Shown in pieces: positions 21,880 to 34,963 of a DNA stretch of 64,000 nt. Position numbers and translations under genes: made by a program. The notes under the pieces were generated by a model. That model saw only the letters and a program-made list of their open reading frames with translations, searched no databases and had not been told where the DNA came from. Position 1 is the stretch's first letter. Every line of letters begins with the position of its first letter. Source of the stretch: Epiperipatus broadwayi (taxonomy: Eukaryota > Onychophora > Udeonychophora > Euonychophora > Peripatidae); assembly GCA_028023455.1 (NCBI GenBank), contig JAQFVV010000184.1, positions 682,001-746,000 of the forward strand. The letters are read 5' to 3'.

Positions 21880-24600
21880 GAGGTTAAGTCTTGTTCAGGT
21901 TTCCTGGAACAAATGGTCTGGAGTCAAAAGTTGGTCTCTATCCTTAATTTTAGAGATTAATTCTGTGAAAACATGACAGATGTCACTATTGGTTTGGGTA
22001 AATATTAGCTTGCATCTAGGTAAGCCAAACTGCAAAATGGAGAAAAATGGAAAGTCAGATAATGGAGAAGGTACCATTTTCTGTGGATTTGCTAATGGAA
22101 AAAACATGTTATTCCAGGTGACACACTATTAACAATGAAAACATAAAATAGAGCTAGAAAGGAGCAGAAATAAAAGAGATGCTGGATAATTTTATCATCA
22201 GTCGGGCATAATTGACAGTATGAATTAATATTGTGAATCCCCTTCTTCAAACCAAAAAATGATTGATGGGAAATAAAGAGAATAAATTTGAGTATAAAGT
22301 CAATATATTTGGGTTTAAATAGCCAGTTCTAGAATGTCTGATGATTTGCTTGTTATTTATTCCCAGCTGAGAAAGCAAAGTAGTTTGGTTTGGATATATA
22401 AGCTTATATGTCTCACAATAAGACTTCTTGTTTTATAGAGTTTGTTCTGTGATGTTAACTAGGCTGTTAATGTATGTGAATAGATCACTAATTCATTTAC
22501 TTACAAATGATGAAGGTGTGTCAGTAGGTTTGAAAGGAAAATTGATGTTGGCATTAGATAATTCAAGATAGATTGAGCAGAGTAATCCAATTGATTTTTG
22601 TGTATAGAAAATGGCTATAGAATGCAGACAAAACACCTCCTAATTCCTTGAGCTTCTACATTTTTAATCATGATGATGGCAACTACCTTCCCTTTCCAAA
22701 ATAACTTAGAACAGATTGTATTTATACTAGATTGAAAGGCATTAGTTGGTTTGACAATGGGTAGAAAATAATTGATTCTGGAAAAGATGATCATATTTAG
22801 AAGGGTTGCTTTTCCAGGGAGTAATAAGGAGATTGAAAAAAAGGGATTTTACTATTTTCTTGGTTTTGTCTAAAAAGGACTGCTGTATTAGCTTCCTCAT
22901 TGCAGTGGCTGATAATGCAATGCTTCCTCATTGCAGTGGCTGATAGTGCAATGAGAAAGCCAAGAAATTTTTGAGGCTTGGTGGTGTAAGTTGAGGAAAT
23001 GGTTTTGCCATGCAGATTTTCCAAATGGCTGATTTCAGTTGATTGATGTATAGATTATATTATGAGGCATATTTGTCCAAGATCAATTGTAATCATGGTA
23101 AATATTTGATGGAGGAAAGAAATACAGTGATGTCATCAACATAAGAGATGTGGTGTATTTCCTCCCTCAAAAGAGGAATATAAATTCCAGGTAGTTTACT
23201 TTCAATTTCTTTAAGGGGGGAGAGGGTATATAAGTTATAAAGCACTGGTATTAAGTGGAAATTCTTGAGGAATCAAGAGATGGGTCTAAATCCAGGGTCC
23301 AGGCTACCATCAAGAGAGGTGAAGAAGATGGACCAATTTAGGATGAGGTTATCAATAATCCTTACATAGACTGGAGGAAATGAGTAGTTACTAAGGGTTT
23401 GTAATAACATGGAAGGCACTACAGTGTCAAAAGCAGATGCAATATCTAATTGCATTGCAATGGGCATAGTTTTCCCATGTTGTTTAATGTATTCTCTGCC
23501 AATCACAAAATGATGAATGGCGTGAGTTGTGGAGGAGCCCTTACAGGTATATTGATGCTTTGAGATGGATGATAGTAGTTGGTCTTGAATACTGTCCTTA
23601 ATAATGAACTCAATGATTTTGATGAGTAGCAGTATCATAGATATAAGCCATATATTAGTGAGTTTGTGAAGGATTGATTTGTTTCTTCATAAAAGGCACT
23701 AATGAGATCGGGTAAAGATTGGGAATGTTTTGAAACTTACCTGCAAGAACAACAATTAACCTTCAAAGTATGGATGCAGTGAAATAATGAGGTGTAGCAG
23801 AATAAAGTGAGGCATTCCTTGCAGACCAGAATGGGTGTTTTCAGGGTAGGATTGAGCTTCTGTTATATTGTGACTGCCAAAGTGCATTATATCATCCCAA
23901 GTGTTACCAATGTCAAGAGGACAGCTCTGTAAATTGGATTGAAAGTATTTGTGTATGATTATTAGCATTGTAGGTCTTCCATAGTTGTTCTGATCAATAG
24001 TGATCATGGAGGGTGTAGGTCACTTGACAGAACCAATTGCCCAGCGAATGTAACTTCATGTCCAATTGTGTTTCAAGAAAAATCTTTGTTCTTTTTGTCA
24101 CTAGGTAATTGGGCAAATACCCTCTGCTTGTCATGGTAGTGGCTTTTAAAGTTTATTATATTTATCATGGTGGGATTTGTAGATGAGAGTTGAGATATCT
24201 GATGTCCAATTAGGTCTAGTTCCTTCAGGAGATGATTGGGGCCTTTGGTCTTTTTAGTGAAGGTGTTGATTAGAAAACTTAATATGCCAATGAAGGCTGA
24301 TCATGCATGTAGCAGGGGTAGTGTGAGTATTTAAATTTTATGTAAGAGAATATAAACTTCAGAAAAAAAGGCATACTGGAGTATTTTGCCTTGTTTAATA
24401 GCCTGATGAAATCAATGTGTTGTGAAGATGGTAGGGGTGTGGGATCAAGATATATTGTTAATAGTAAGCCAAGTGATCTGAAAAAGGAACAAATTGTAGT
24501 TTAGCTTCAATGTCATAATGTATACAGGTCAGGGAAATAGTAGAGGAGATCAATTAAGGTTTTCTTGTGCAATGTATAAAATGAAAATGAATTTGGTGGC
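21880..24600 (-). pseudogene. L1/Tx1-like LINE, decayed ORF2 remnant
   Basis: Read on the minus strand, fragments in the right order recall an L1/Tx1-type ORF2. A linker segment lies at 23756-24007 (FQSNLQ...NTWDDIM). A reverse transcriptase fingers/palm segment lies at 23273-23638, with IIEFIIKDSIQDQL, KGSSTTHAIHHFV and the motif-A-like LDIASAFDTV. Next comes a worn YVDD-like region near 23140. Thumb and C-terminal pieces follow at 22797-23024 and 21895-22107. Many stops and frameshifts separate the pieces. The first Asp of the catalytic triad is visible in LDIASAFD; the second pair is damaged. The endonuclease is not recognisable. It is a different family from the RTE-like LINEs in this window. 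Clade assignment is tentative. Confidence 0.6.
22891..22952. repeat. 31-bp tandem duplication in the L1-like remnant
   Basis: GCTTCCTCATTGCAGTGGCT occurs twice (22891 and 22922), a duplication that arose after the LINE copy was dead. Confidence 0.9.
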
Positions 24601-26125
24601 AATCATGTCACCCATAATAAAAAATTATTGCAATATATACTCTTAAGAGAAAACTTTAAAAAAATATGGATACTTTTATCACTAGAAATGAAAAAAATCA
24701 GTAAAAAAATTAAACATAATTAAGTTATAGATTTCTGACATTTTACAAGAACTTTTATTTTGATTTTTTTTTTTTTTTTTACATCAACACTAATCAGCTT
24801 TAAAGTTCTTTTGTGACTAAAATTACTACAGCATATGCATCAAGAAAAACAATTTTAAACAAAATATATACAACATTTTGCCATTAATTTTTAATTTTTA
24901 ACATCAGCATTCACTTTATTTGCAACAGAAAATATTATAGAAAACACATTTAAGAGAAATATAGAAAAAAAATAGTTTTACTGCTAGAAATACAAATAGA
25001 TAAGCAGACTAAATTGATAACTGTATTCACATGGCAAAGGTATCTGCTATTATAATAACCATTGTGTTTTACATGCTGCATAAATCATAATTTTGTGTGA
25101 AAAATGTTCATTCTAATAGTTATTCATTTTGGAAGCCTTCATAGAAACAAATGTTTCTGTATAGATAAAATTGATGAAGAATTTAGTTTATAAAAGCCAG
25201 TTTTCAACTTCTATAAATATAATTTATCAATTCTAATCTTTGTGGTATATTATATTAAAGAGTTATTTTTCAGTTCACATTGAGTCATGTAAACCATCAT
25301 GTGTATTTGCAAATTGTTTCAATTGTTTATAAAAATTACTTTTCTTTTTTTAATATTAATAATAATTAATTTGTTACATATTTCATGGTTGTAATAAGGT
25401 TATATAAATATATGGTGATATATTTTTTAAAATGTTTGTCATAGTAAATAATGAAAATTTCCATTTACTGCATTTTACCTCAAAGCAGTATTATCATTGA
25501 TTTATCAACCATAATTGGAATGCAAAAAATATATATATATATATTTTTCATAAGATATAGTGCTTCTCTATATATATATATTTTTCATAAGATATAGTGC
25601 TTCTCTTAGACATATATTTGGCAGAATAAATATAATAACAACAAGCAAAAATTATCTGTGAGTTAACAGTTCATCATACATTCAAACTACAATGTATAAT
25701 TGTAATTTGAATAAATAATATTGCTGACATTACATTTATTGTATTTAAGAATTGTTTATAATGCTTGCATAATTGTTGAACTAGAAATTTTAACTAAATA
25801 AATCTCTACATCTTAAGAATATTTGTTTGTGTTTTTTTTCCTTGACATATGGTCACAATTAAAATTTTGTTTGCCACAATGATTTGATATAAAATTGTGT
25901 TATTGTTTTGAAATTAAAACTCACTAAAAACAATAGGTAAAATTTCTATTATTCAGTATTTTACATGTGTGTGCATAACAATCACATACCATCTAGAATT
26001 TTTTTAAAAAAATTCTAAACATTAGCCAGAGATGATTCAACTAATCTCATCATAATCTGTTTCAGGCTCCACCCTCATTTGATGCCCTAAAAATAACTAA
26101 CTCTTTATTAACAGAGCAATATTCA
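24601..26125. other. Gene-free AT-rich stretch
   Basis: No gene. It contains a tandem duplication of about 37 bp near 25535-25605 (TTTTTCATAAGATATAGTGC twice) and a 24-base perfect palindrome at 25994-26017 (TAGAATTTTTTT followed by its complement). Confidence 0.6.
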
Positions 26126-26129
26126 TCAT

Positions 26130-27605
26130 CATCATTTTTAACTATTATAAATTCATTGCAGGATATCTCTCCAAGTTCAGTACACCTTCTCTGATATCTA
26201 GCCTCTCTTCTTCATATCACCCCACCACACTTTCTTATTTCATCCATCCATCTCACATTGTTTTTTCTAGGTCTTTTACAATCTCTTGGAATCCAGTTTA
26301 AGATTTCAATTGTTCATCTATTATTATCTTTTTTAAAAAAATATTTCCAGCCCAATTCTACTTTAGTCTCTTAATTTTTTTAATGATGTCAATAACAACT
26401 GTGTCTTCTCTCATCCATATATTTCATTTTCAATACATTCTTATTAGTCCTAACATGCATCTCTCCATACTTCATTGAGTGGTCTGAAGTCTCTGTATTG
26501 CTCTTTTATTAAGTGTCCAAGTCTCAGATCCATAAGTAAGAACTGGTAAAATGCATTTATTTAAAAACTTCCTTTTCAAACCCATAGGTATATTTCCTTT
26601 TAATATTAAGTTATTTCTACCAAAATCACTCCAACTAAGTTTAATTCTATGATTATTTTCATCCAATATATTTCAGTCTTTAGTAATAATCTGACCAAGA
26701 TGTTTGTAGTTGTTAACTTCTTCTAATTCATTATTATCAATCTTTATTATCATTTTTTTTTTTTTTGAGAAAATCCATTGAACATTATTTTAGTCTTTTT
26801 TACATTTATTTTTGATTCTACTTTCATCTGATAGCTCTTGTAATATTCCTGAAGCACTAAAGCATTATTTGCAAAAACAACTACATCACTTGCAAAATCT
26901 AGACCGACTTAAATAATCTCCATTACTTTTATTCAGTTAGCATCCCATTTTGAAACACAAAATATTTCTTGCAAATGTTAATTTTTTTAGTATAATTATG
27001 TAATCTAATTGTTGCTGTTGCATTTGTATAAATATTTTTCAGAATATGACAATAATCTGGGTCTATACCTTGATTTTCTAATGCTTTAGTCACTGAAGAT
27101 ATGCTTATACAATCAAATGCCTTTCCATAATCTACAAATCCAAAGCATAATGGCAACTTATATTCATGGGTCCTTTTTATAAATTCTCTCAATATTTGGA
27201 AGTAATCCACTATACTAAAATCACTTTTAAATCCAGCTTGTCTTTTTGATTGGTTGAAATCCAAAATACTGGAAATGAGTTGTAATTATTTTAATAAAAA
27301 TTTTGTGTAGAACTAATAAAAAACTGATAGGTCTGTAATTTCTAGTATCTTCTTTACCCCCTTTTTTTAAAAATATTACTATTTCCAATCATCTAGTATA
27401 TATTTATCATTTAGATATATAATTTTGCCAAAAAAAATTCTATTTCTTCATCTATTTCTTTCAAGATATCGATTATAATTCCATCATTACCTGAAGTTTT
27501 TTTTCCTTTTTTATAAATTTAATTCCATGTCTCACTTCTTGATTTAAAATCCCGGCCAATTCAGAAGATATAGTGGTTGTAGGGGGTGTTGTTCTTTATT
27601 GCTAT
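26130..27605 (-). pseudogene. RTE-like LINE, RT and C-terminal part (minus strand)
   Basis: The same family as 54267-55921, reversed. On the minus strand, 26929-27264 holds the reverse transcriptase core with KRQAGFKSDFSIVDYFQILR and the motif A segment LCFGFVDYGKAFDCI. The RPISF-like motif lies just upstream near 27320. 26472-26666 holds the C-terminal start (MDENNHRIKLSWSDFGRNN, YGSETWTLNKRAIQRL). Between and after these the frame is broken. Plus-strand ATCATCATCATT near 26132 is the remnant of the GAT-type tail, which marks the 3' end. The copy begins abruptly at about 27605, exactly where the piece at 33230-34963 ends in the LINE map. Confidence 0.8.
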
Positions 27606-28419
27606 CAGAAATGAAGCATGACTTTTTTTAGGAACGGAAGCACACTACATAATCTTTTTTTATAATATTTTTATTTTACTTGCGGCAACAATTTTTGCAT
27701 AATAGCTAATATTGAAACGATATATTTCCTTTATTATATACGGTGCCAGGTTTAAATACTTAAAGAATACCCCTCTTAAGATGCCAATACTGTTGTATAT
27801 GTGATGCTGCATATATATATAGGTGAAAATAAATGTCTGTAATATAATTGGTATAGCTATATTGCAGCAGATATTTATTCCAAAGTAATATATGTTTTAA
27901 TTCATCATTTATTTAAATTTAAAAGTCAATTTCTATTTTATACACTTAAAATCACATGTATAATGTGTAGCCCATGTACCACCATGATATATATATATAA
28001 CGTCATTCGATTATTTCATAAAGTTTATAAAGTTGACTTAAAATAAGTTGTAAATAAGAATCATACCATGCACACCTGTTTTAGTAAAGTTGAAAAAGAA
28101 GTGCAAATTTTAGTGTTGACAATAAATATTTTCTTTAAATTTCATTGTTTGTAAACAAGGTTTAATCAACTGTAACTATTGCTAAATCTGGGGGGGGGGG
28201 TAGAAATGATTGAATGTAGCCAAAAACATGCTGTTAAAAGAGTAAAACAAAGGATTAGAGTTATTTTAGTAATTAAAAATATCAAATTTCGAGGGTGCTA
28301 ATGGATTTATTTATGGAGTATAATTTTGTTGTTAAAATTATGACTTTTTCTCACCAGTATAAATAGGCTGGATTTTATTATATAAGATATTCACTGTATA
28401 ATTTAAAAAAGCATCATCA

Positions 28420-28660
28420 CTAGACTCCACGCTGGCCTAATTTTTTTTTAGGAGGGCGAGAATTGTTGTTTCCCAAGCTTGGGAGATGTGATCTCTATCC
28501 CCATCTGGTGCACTGTCATCATAGAGATGGAAAACGTTCCTGAAAATGATCTACTGCAAGGAGATTGCAACTGAAACCATGCTCTCTACTAGATCAGAGT
28601 GCTACCATGTCTGCCATCAAGATGTGCCAACAGACAAGCTGTGACTAAGAAGTTATGTAA
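28420..28660 (-). repeat. GC-richer patch, possible tRNA-related SINE
   Basis: Clearly richer in G and C than its surroundings. On the minus strand TGGTAGCACTCTGA resembles a tRNA A box and GTTGCAATCTCC, about 33 bases later, a B box with two bases swapped. Neither an intact tRNA fold nor a tail is visible. Weak call. Confidence 0.25.
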
Positions 28661-31139
28661 ATCCTTCAGAACACTGCAGAGAACTCTAAATAAACTTTAG
28701 TCTTTAAAGCTATAGCTTATAATATAAAATGAACATTAAAAATTTAACACTTTCAATTCTTGTCATACTATATAAAACCTATCTTGTCTAAGAGTGCATT
28801 TGTAAACTTTAAATTTACCTATTATAAAATAGAACAACTGTAATCATTTGTTTATTTAAAATCTAATTTCTATTCTATTCTGCGATTATGCCTATATTTT
28901 TATCTATTTTGTTTCTCAAAATTTTGTTTTATTATATGCGATAATATGTCAAATATCTTAAAACAGGGAGAGTATTTAAATTTAATAATTGCTTAGTAAA
29001 GATATTATAATTTATATCTTCAATTTAATATATTAATAATGCTTATTTAAGCCTGATCTTTCAAAATCCTATTGTATTAAAAATAATAAATGACCGCTCT
29101 GCGGTCATTATTATAATTTTGATTTAATTATGTACTAATTAAATTTTTATTATGGTTTGCAAAATTAGAATTATAAACTATGAGTTTAAAAGATTCATCT
29201 CAAAGTAATAGACTAGCCATAGAGATACAGAAGGAGGTATATTTCATAATGTATTATTAATTTGCTCCACTAAATATACCTTTCCTCCCTAGTGAAATCT
29301 GACTCCATATTCAGCTTAAATACCTATTAAACTACATTAATCATTTGGTAATTTATTCCTTATATTATAGAAAGATTATTATACTTATTTTACGAACTGG
29401 GTTCTATTAGTTATGCAGATTGAAGCTATCTATTTAAGGCACCATTAATTTAGTAATACACATTTATATTTTGTCTTACGTGGTGTGGGTGTGTTCTTAC
29501 AAAGTATGTTCTCATACATGACATCTTGCTAAATTTTAATGGACTCACAGTGGAGACTATCCCCATATATATAGTTCAGGTAAGGCTATTTTATATAGAA
29601 CTGGAGCACGAGAATCCAGATCCTTTTATTAAGCCTATCCGAGTCAGAATGTTCATATTATTAGTAGCAAGCCGTTCGGTTTTAGGGTACTGCACATTTT
29701 GAAAAAATCCATAAAAAACCACCAATCCACACCACAATATTTTTATTAAGATTTAGTCTTTATCCATAGCAAATATATGTTGGCCTAAAGTAACCAGTTT
29801 TTTCTCTTGTAAAATGCTATTTCAGAATTTGTCTGAAATTAAGAAAATATTTGATTACTATTCTAAATCTGCATCATCCTTGAGCTTTATTTATTATATG
29901 CTCACTTCTTAATGTATATGTGTAAACAGAAGCCATATCAGAGCTATAATAATCAGTAAGTCTGTGATTAGAATATTACTTATAGATTAGCAAACCATGA
30001 TCCAAGAATAGGATTTGGCATATTAATATTATGTAGGCATAATGTATTGACCATAGTAATCTATCAAACATATTAAATAAGATAAACTGTAACCATAAAA
30101 TTCATCTCATCTCACTATTGTAATAAGATGGTGGAAAGTCATCATCAACCCTAGTTAAATAAATATTTCATTATAAAATTTACAAAAAGTATAATACTTA
30201 AAGTAAAATAAAAGTAAGAGATATTACCATTGAAATACATGATATTAAAATAATGTTTAATATTAAAAAATATATAAGTAAGATAATATATCCAAGAAAG
30301 CATGAGAGATGAGATCTCTCTGAGATTAGCCCAGTTAACTCCTTAGAGCAACTATAAGTATCATTGATCATACATTAACCAGCATTATAATAAGTATAAG
30401 TATTAGTAATACTAAAAAAACATTCTTCATCATGAATGATCAACAATCAAATCAATACAATAAATCAACAGTCAATCTTGTGCCTGGATTTGAAATGGGT
30501 CTACTGTAGACCAGACCAACTATTTATCCTTTAACAGTTTGGGACAATTATTTAAACATTAATTTGGATAGACCAACAAAAGTGCTAATCCATCAGAATA
30601 CATAATAATCAGAAACAATAATTCTGGAACATTAAAACATGCTGATCATCATCAATGCTCTGGCCATTTAGTACCATTAATGTACTGGCCAACTATAAAC
30701 TTAATTTCTAATAGATTAAACTAAATAAAATGTAGGGCAGGGATTTTGAATAATATAATCCTCATATCAAAACCAGGATAATGCCATACTGGAATGCTTC
30801 TGCACTAAATATACATTCCCTTTTATATAATCACCCATTATGTTCAAATCTAGATCAGGGAATGTAAACTCTATTACTGTATTGTAACCAAGAGATTGTT
30901 TGGAATATTTTATATTTGCATCAAGTCACTGGAATAACTTTTATAATAAAATAATAAGGCTAAACACATACAAGATTTTGATTAACATACAATAAAAAAA
31001 ACTATCACATTGTGATTTACATGATTAATAAACAAAAGTAAAGTTACTATTATGGTTTACATATATGTTCCACTAGGTTTACTTAAAACCCATTCAGCAC
31101 ACAGGCATGTGGCTTGATATAAATATTTAATAAGCATTG

Positions 31140-31182
31140 ATATATATATATATATGTGTGTGTGTGTGTATGTGTGTGTATG
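31140..31182. repeat. (TA)n(TG)n microsatellite
   Basis: A TA run passes into TG repeats with interspersed TATG. Confidence 0.9.
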
Positions 31183-31640
31183 TAATTTATGAACATATTT
31201 GACTTGGTTATAAAATAATAATAAAATAAATAACTAAAATTTTAAGGGTGTTAGTATCACTGCCAGTACAGGGTACTGGATGGTACTGTTTCTAGCCCTA
31301 AACAGTTAAATATACCATTTATGAGGCTGTAGTGTGTTATGCTAATTTCTTGCAATTCACACTTGACTAATGTGGCCTGTTCTTCCTCTCCAAATGATTG
31401 ATATTGAGCCAGCACTATCATATAATTTGAGGGCATAAAGATTTTAAGTCAAAGTAGTATTTAAAATATTATTGAAAAAATTATTGTTATATTTTAATGG
31501 TGGAGTATTAGGTACAAAGAATTTTAAAACCATTGCCATCATTCTGAACTGAGTTTGGAAGGGTATAAAATTAGCGAAAGTTTTGTAGTAAGTGTGAATT
31601 ATTGCAGTCACAGCATTCGCGAGATGATGTGAGACAAACA

Positions 31641-32330
31641 AAATGACGGATGCTGAAAGCCAGCATTATAAGTTCTCTGAACTGCCCACTACAGAAGATG
31701 ATGCTGTTGCCTTTCTGCAAAGGCAAAATGTACTACCCTTGGAGAAGAACTATGGCACTGAAAACCACTCCAAACTACTGTTTTGAGTGCAAGTCAAAAT
31801 CATGCCATCAAAGGTCTTAGATGAGGAATGAGACATGGTTCAATGGCTCTCAAATGTTTTTGCTTAAAGCTCTGCATATTGTTTATTACTGGAGCCATGA
31901 TGAGCTGACACTACAATAAGTCCATGAGGGATTGGATTTGTCCAGATTCACCCTGCTACACTGGACTTCTGGTCTGCATGAGCTTTGCCAGGAAGGCCTT
32001 GTGTCTTGGCCTTGCCATCAAATTGGAGAGATAGGTTTGTCACAAAAGTTGATGAGACCTTACTACATGACACAAGAACCACCAGGATAGGATGCTGCTA
32101 CAGCAATGGATATTCAGTGGAATGTGTCAGAAGACAGGAATGTTTGCCATCACCATTCCCTCATGCTCTGCGCCAACCTTTCTGCAAGCCATATGTGACA
32201 ACATAATTGGCAAAATTCATGTGGCAGCATCTACACCATGGAGATCTGTTCATAGTTATTTTAAAAGAGATGACTTTGTGATAAAAGAAGAAGCAAACAG
32301 CCTTACTACTTATATTGCTTTATTGTTTTA
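31641..32330 (+). pseudogene. Merlin-type (IS1595/ISXO2-like) transposase relic
   Basis: Starts MTDAESQHYKFSELPTTEDD..., the typical opening of eukaryotic ISXO2-like (Merlin superfamily) transposases. Stops and frameshifts follow, with WFNGS-like and YYWSHDELT-like segments at 31840-31910. Then comes VDETLLHD near 32050, matching the family's first catalytic Asp context (IDESLF). QQWIFSGMCQKTGMFAI (32100-32150) matches the W-FGG--R-TG segment. The frame ends near 32330, with the C-terminal third, including the last acidic residue, not recognisable. Cysteines of the N-terminal zinc-ribbon-like part are degraded. Terminal inverted repeats and the expected 8-9 bp duplication were not located. 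Non-functional. Confidence 0.75.
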
Positions 32331-32395
32331 ATTTTGGTCTAAAAAGTTTTTTTATTCCAAATAATATGTTAAAAAAAAGAAAAAAACAATTCTAT

Positions 32396-32735
32396 CAGAA
32401 ATACCTAAAATGGCAAATTACATTAAAAAAAAAAAGCCATCAAGTAGGCAGGGATTGTTAATTTTTGTAAATAAAAAAATTTCTTCAAATTAATGTATAT
32501 ATAGCAATTATTAGTTTTCGTAAATAAAAAATTTTTCTTCAAATAAAACATTTGAATTTGTATACTAACAGAAATGCCTAAAGTGTCAATTTACATTTAA
32601 AAAAAACCACCCAGTAGACAGGGATTGTTTGTTTTTGTAAATAAAAACATTTCTTCAAATTAATGCATATACTAACAGAAATGCCTAAAGTGCCAATTTA
32701 TATTTAAAAAATAAGCCACCAAGTAGACAGCAATT
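32396..32735. repeat. Tandem array of about 107-bp units
   Basis: CAGAAATGCCTAAAGTG or a close variant starts units at 32396, 32569 and 32676. Each unit goes on with a poly-A run, the AAGTAGACAGGGATTG region and GTAAATAAAAA. The first unit is longer because of an inner duplication of the GTAAATAAAAAATTT segment. It lies just 3' of the Merlin relic. Confidence 0.8.
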
Positions 32736-33229
32736 TGAATTGTTCATTCATCTTTTTTATGTTTGGAAAAATAGTTTAGAGAAAAATATGGAACACTCTT
32801 ATCTGTTAATTAGCACATGAATAGTTTAAGTATAGATAATACATTATCAAGATATTTTTATCTTCCAAGTGCTTTTAACATTCTTAAGTTTTAACTTTAA
32901 ATTATATTTTAGTGATAATCAACGAATTATGCAATGGTCAAACTCATTATTTGCCTTATATAAAAACAGTTTAACTATCGGTAAAAAAAATTGAAAGTCA
33001 AGAGAAATTCCATATAAAAAATAATGAGTTTGAATAATTCTTTCTTCTTTTTTTACATTTAGCAAAATAGTTTATATACACTAATAATGTACTTATTGTT
33101 CTTACTACACTATTGTATGTGCAACTTGTTGGATGGGTTTTGTGAAGTTGAATTTTTAAATTTTAATTTTAGTTAAGACTTTTGAATTTTGTTAATGAAC
33201 TCTTCTATGGAAGCATTCATTCCATTCAA

Positions 33230-34963
33230 TACATGAAGCCTTTATCCCTAATTATTATATAATTCTTGATTGAACTCTTATACACATTTCATGATGTTAT
33301 CTCTCTTTTTAGTAATAGTTTCATCTATTTTTCTTATTGCAGTAATAAATTTCCTACCAATACCAAGACATTGTTTTACCTTTTTGAGACTTTTATTCTC
33401 TTCTATAGCTTTCCTTGCTAATTCACAATTATACTTCTTATACCATTATCATCTCTTTTTCATACCATTTTATAAAATTTGAGATATTCAATCCTTCTTA
33501 ATGCATCAGAAGGAATATAAAAATAGTTTTCTCTCACAAGAAATTTTACTGGTCAATTAGTGTATCAATTATCTTCCTATTGAATTCAGTCAAATCTGAA
33601 TCAAATTCAAATCTGTTAATATTTGAAAATGATTTGCAGGTTCTAATTTAAATTCATTGGAATCCTTCTGAAGATGAAGAATATCAACTGTGAATACTGT
33701 TTTTCTTAATAATTTTTTGCCTCTTTAGTTTTACATTAACATGTATCTTACATTTCACTAACTGATAATCACTTCCTGTATTGAATTTATTAAAAACATT
33801 GCAATCTAGAAATAGATATTTTCTATTAATCAAAATATAATCTTATTCTGCTGTATCTTCATTTGGATGTTTTTATGACCATTTGCATTTAACATTTTTC
33901 TCATAAAAAGAATCCATAATATGAAGGGGTTTTTTCTGCAAACTCACAAATCTACATCCTCTTTCATTTCTATCACCTTAATCAAATTTTTTACAACACT
34001 TTTATCTTTCAATTGTTTACCAATTCTAGTATTAAAGTCTCTCACAATAATTTTAAAATATTGTTGGATCTGATCAAAAGCTTTTTGTACATCCATATAA
34101 AAATCTATTTTTTCATCATAATCAGAATTTGTTAGGGCATTATCCAGAATAATCTTGCACTTGATATCTGCTATTAGTTGATTTTGTCATTCTGTCCAAT
34201 ACTCCATCATTCTCTGCAATGTTGTTCTTTCACTTTTTATTTATAATGAATCGTACTCCACTTGTACTTTCAACATTTGTTCCTTTGTAGTATAATGCAT
34301 GTCCACTTTTAAAATCAACTGTCTTTTCACCTTTTCTTCTAACTTCACAAAGTCCAATAATGTCCCATTTATTATTAGACTGCTCTTCTTCTAATTCTTG
34401 TAATATTTCTTCACTTGAAAGTGACTTGCAGTTATAACTGTCTAAATAAAAGGTCATCATCAAATGGCAGACTGGGTCTACAATCAGGAGATTTTTAGCA
34501 CCCTCTGCCTTCGGCCACCAACACCAACTACTGACTTGGCTGGTGGCTTTACAGTCTAGTGAGAATAAGGGACATGATTTACATTTGTCTATCATGATTT
34601 TAAATGTTTATTAGAAGAAAAAAAATTCATTCATACACACATTCATTCTGCCTTCAAAAAAACTCAACTGATTTTTGAGTTAAGAGCTATCAGGCAACTG
34701 AAAAAAAAAACTGATATTTATTGATCTTAAACTCATAGATAAAACACCAATAAACTCACAACACTAGCTAATGTGCATTGTTGAGCAGCCCATCCATGTT
34801 CTTATACTACATGAATAATCACATAATAATAACAGTTGCAATGACAAGACTTTGGCATGGATACTAGGAATTTGCTCTGTTCAGTTCCTTTAAAGCCTCT
34901 AAGAGGAACCAAAACATTTCCTTTCAGTTAAAAGCAAATTCCTTTCTGCAGCTAATGCAATAT
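33230..34963 (-). pseudogene. RTE-like LINE, 5' and endonuclease part (minus strand)
   Basis: On the minus strand it starts with the same 5' leader as 50131 (CTGCAGAAAGGAATTTGC). It enters an APE-type endonuclease domain at 34230-34595, with NCKSLSSEE, WDIIGLCEVRRKGEKTVDF and GVRFIINKK. The EVRR segment carries the metal-binding Glu of APE-like nucleases. Farther on, worn pieces match the GDFN, ELDYI and SDYQ/HRL motifs at 33750-34050 and the linker down to about 33230, ending at the point equivalent to 54370 in the longer copy. Many frameshifts. It has a 5' end but no 3' end, unlike the usual 5'-truncated LINE, which supports interruption by later DNA. Confidence 0.75.

Larger units (their letters stand above)
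27606..31240. other. DNA between two pieces of a LINE; no gene recognised
   Basis: AT-rich with no coding domain. It includes a run of about 10 G near 28191, a GC-richer patch at 28420-28660, and another at 29480-29700. If the flanking LINE pieces were once one copy, this and the Merlin relic form the insert. No long terminal repeats were found that would define it as a single element. Confidence 0.45.
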
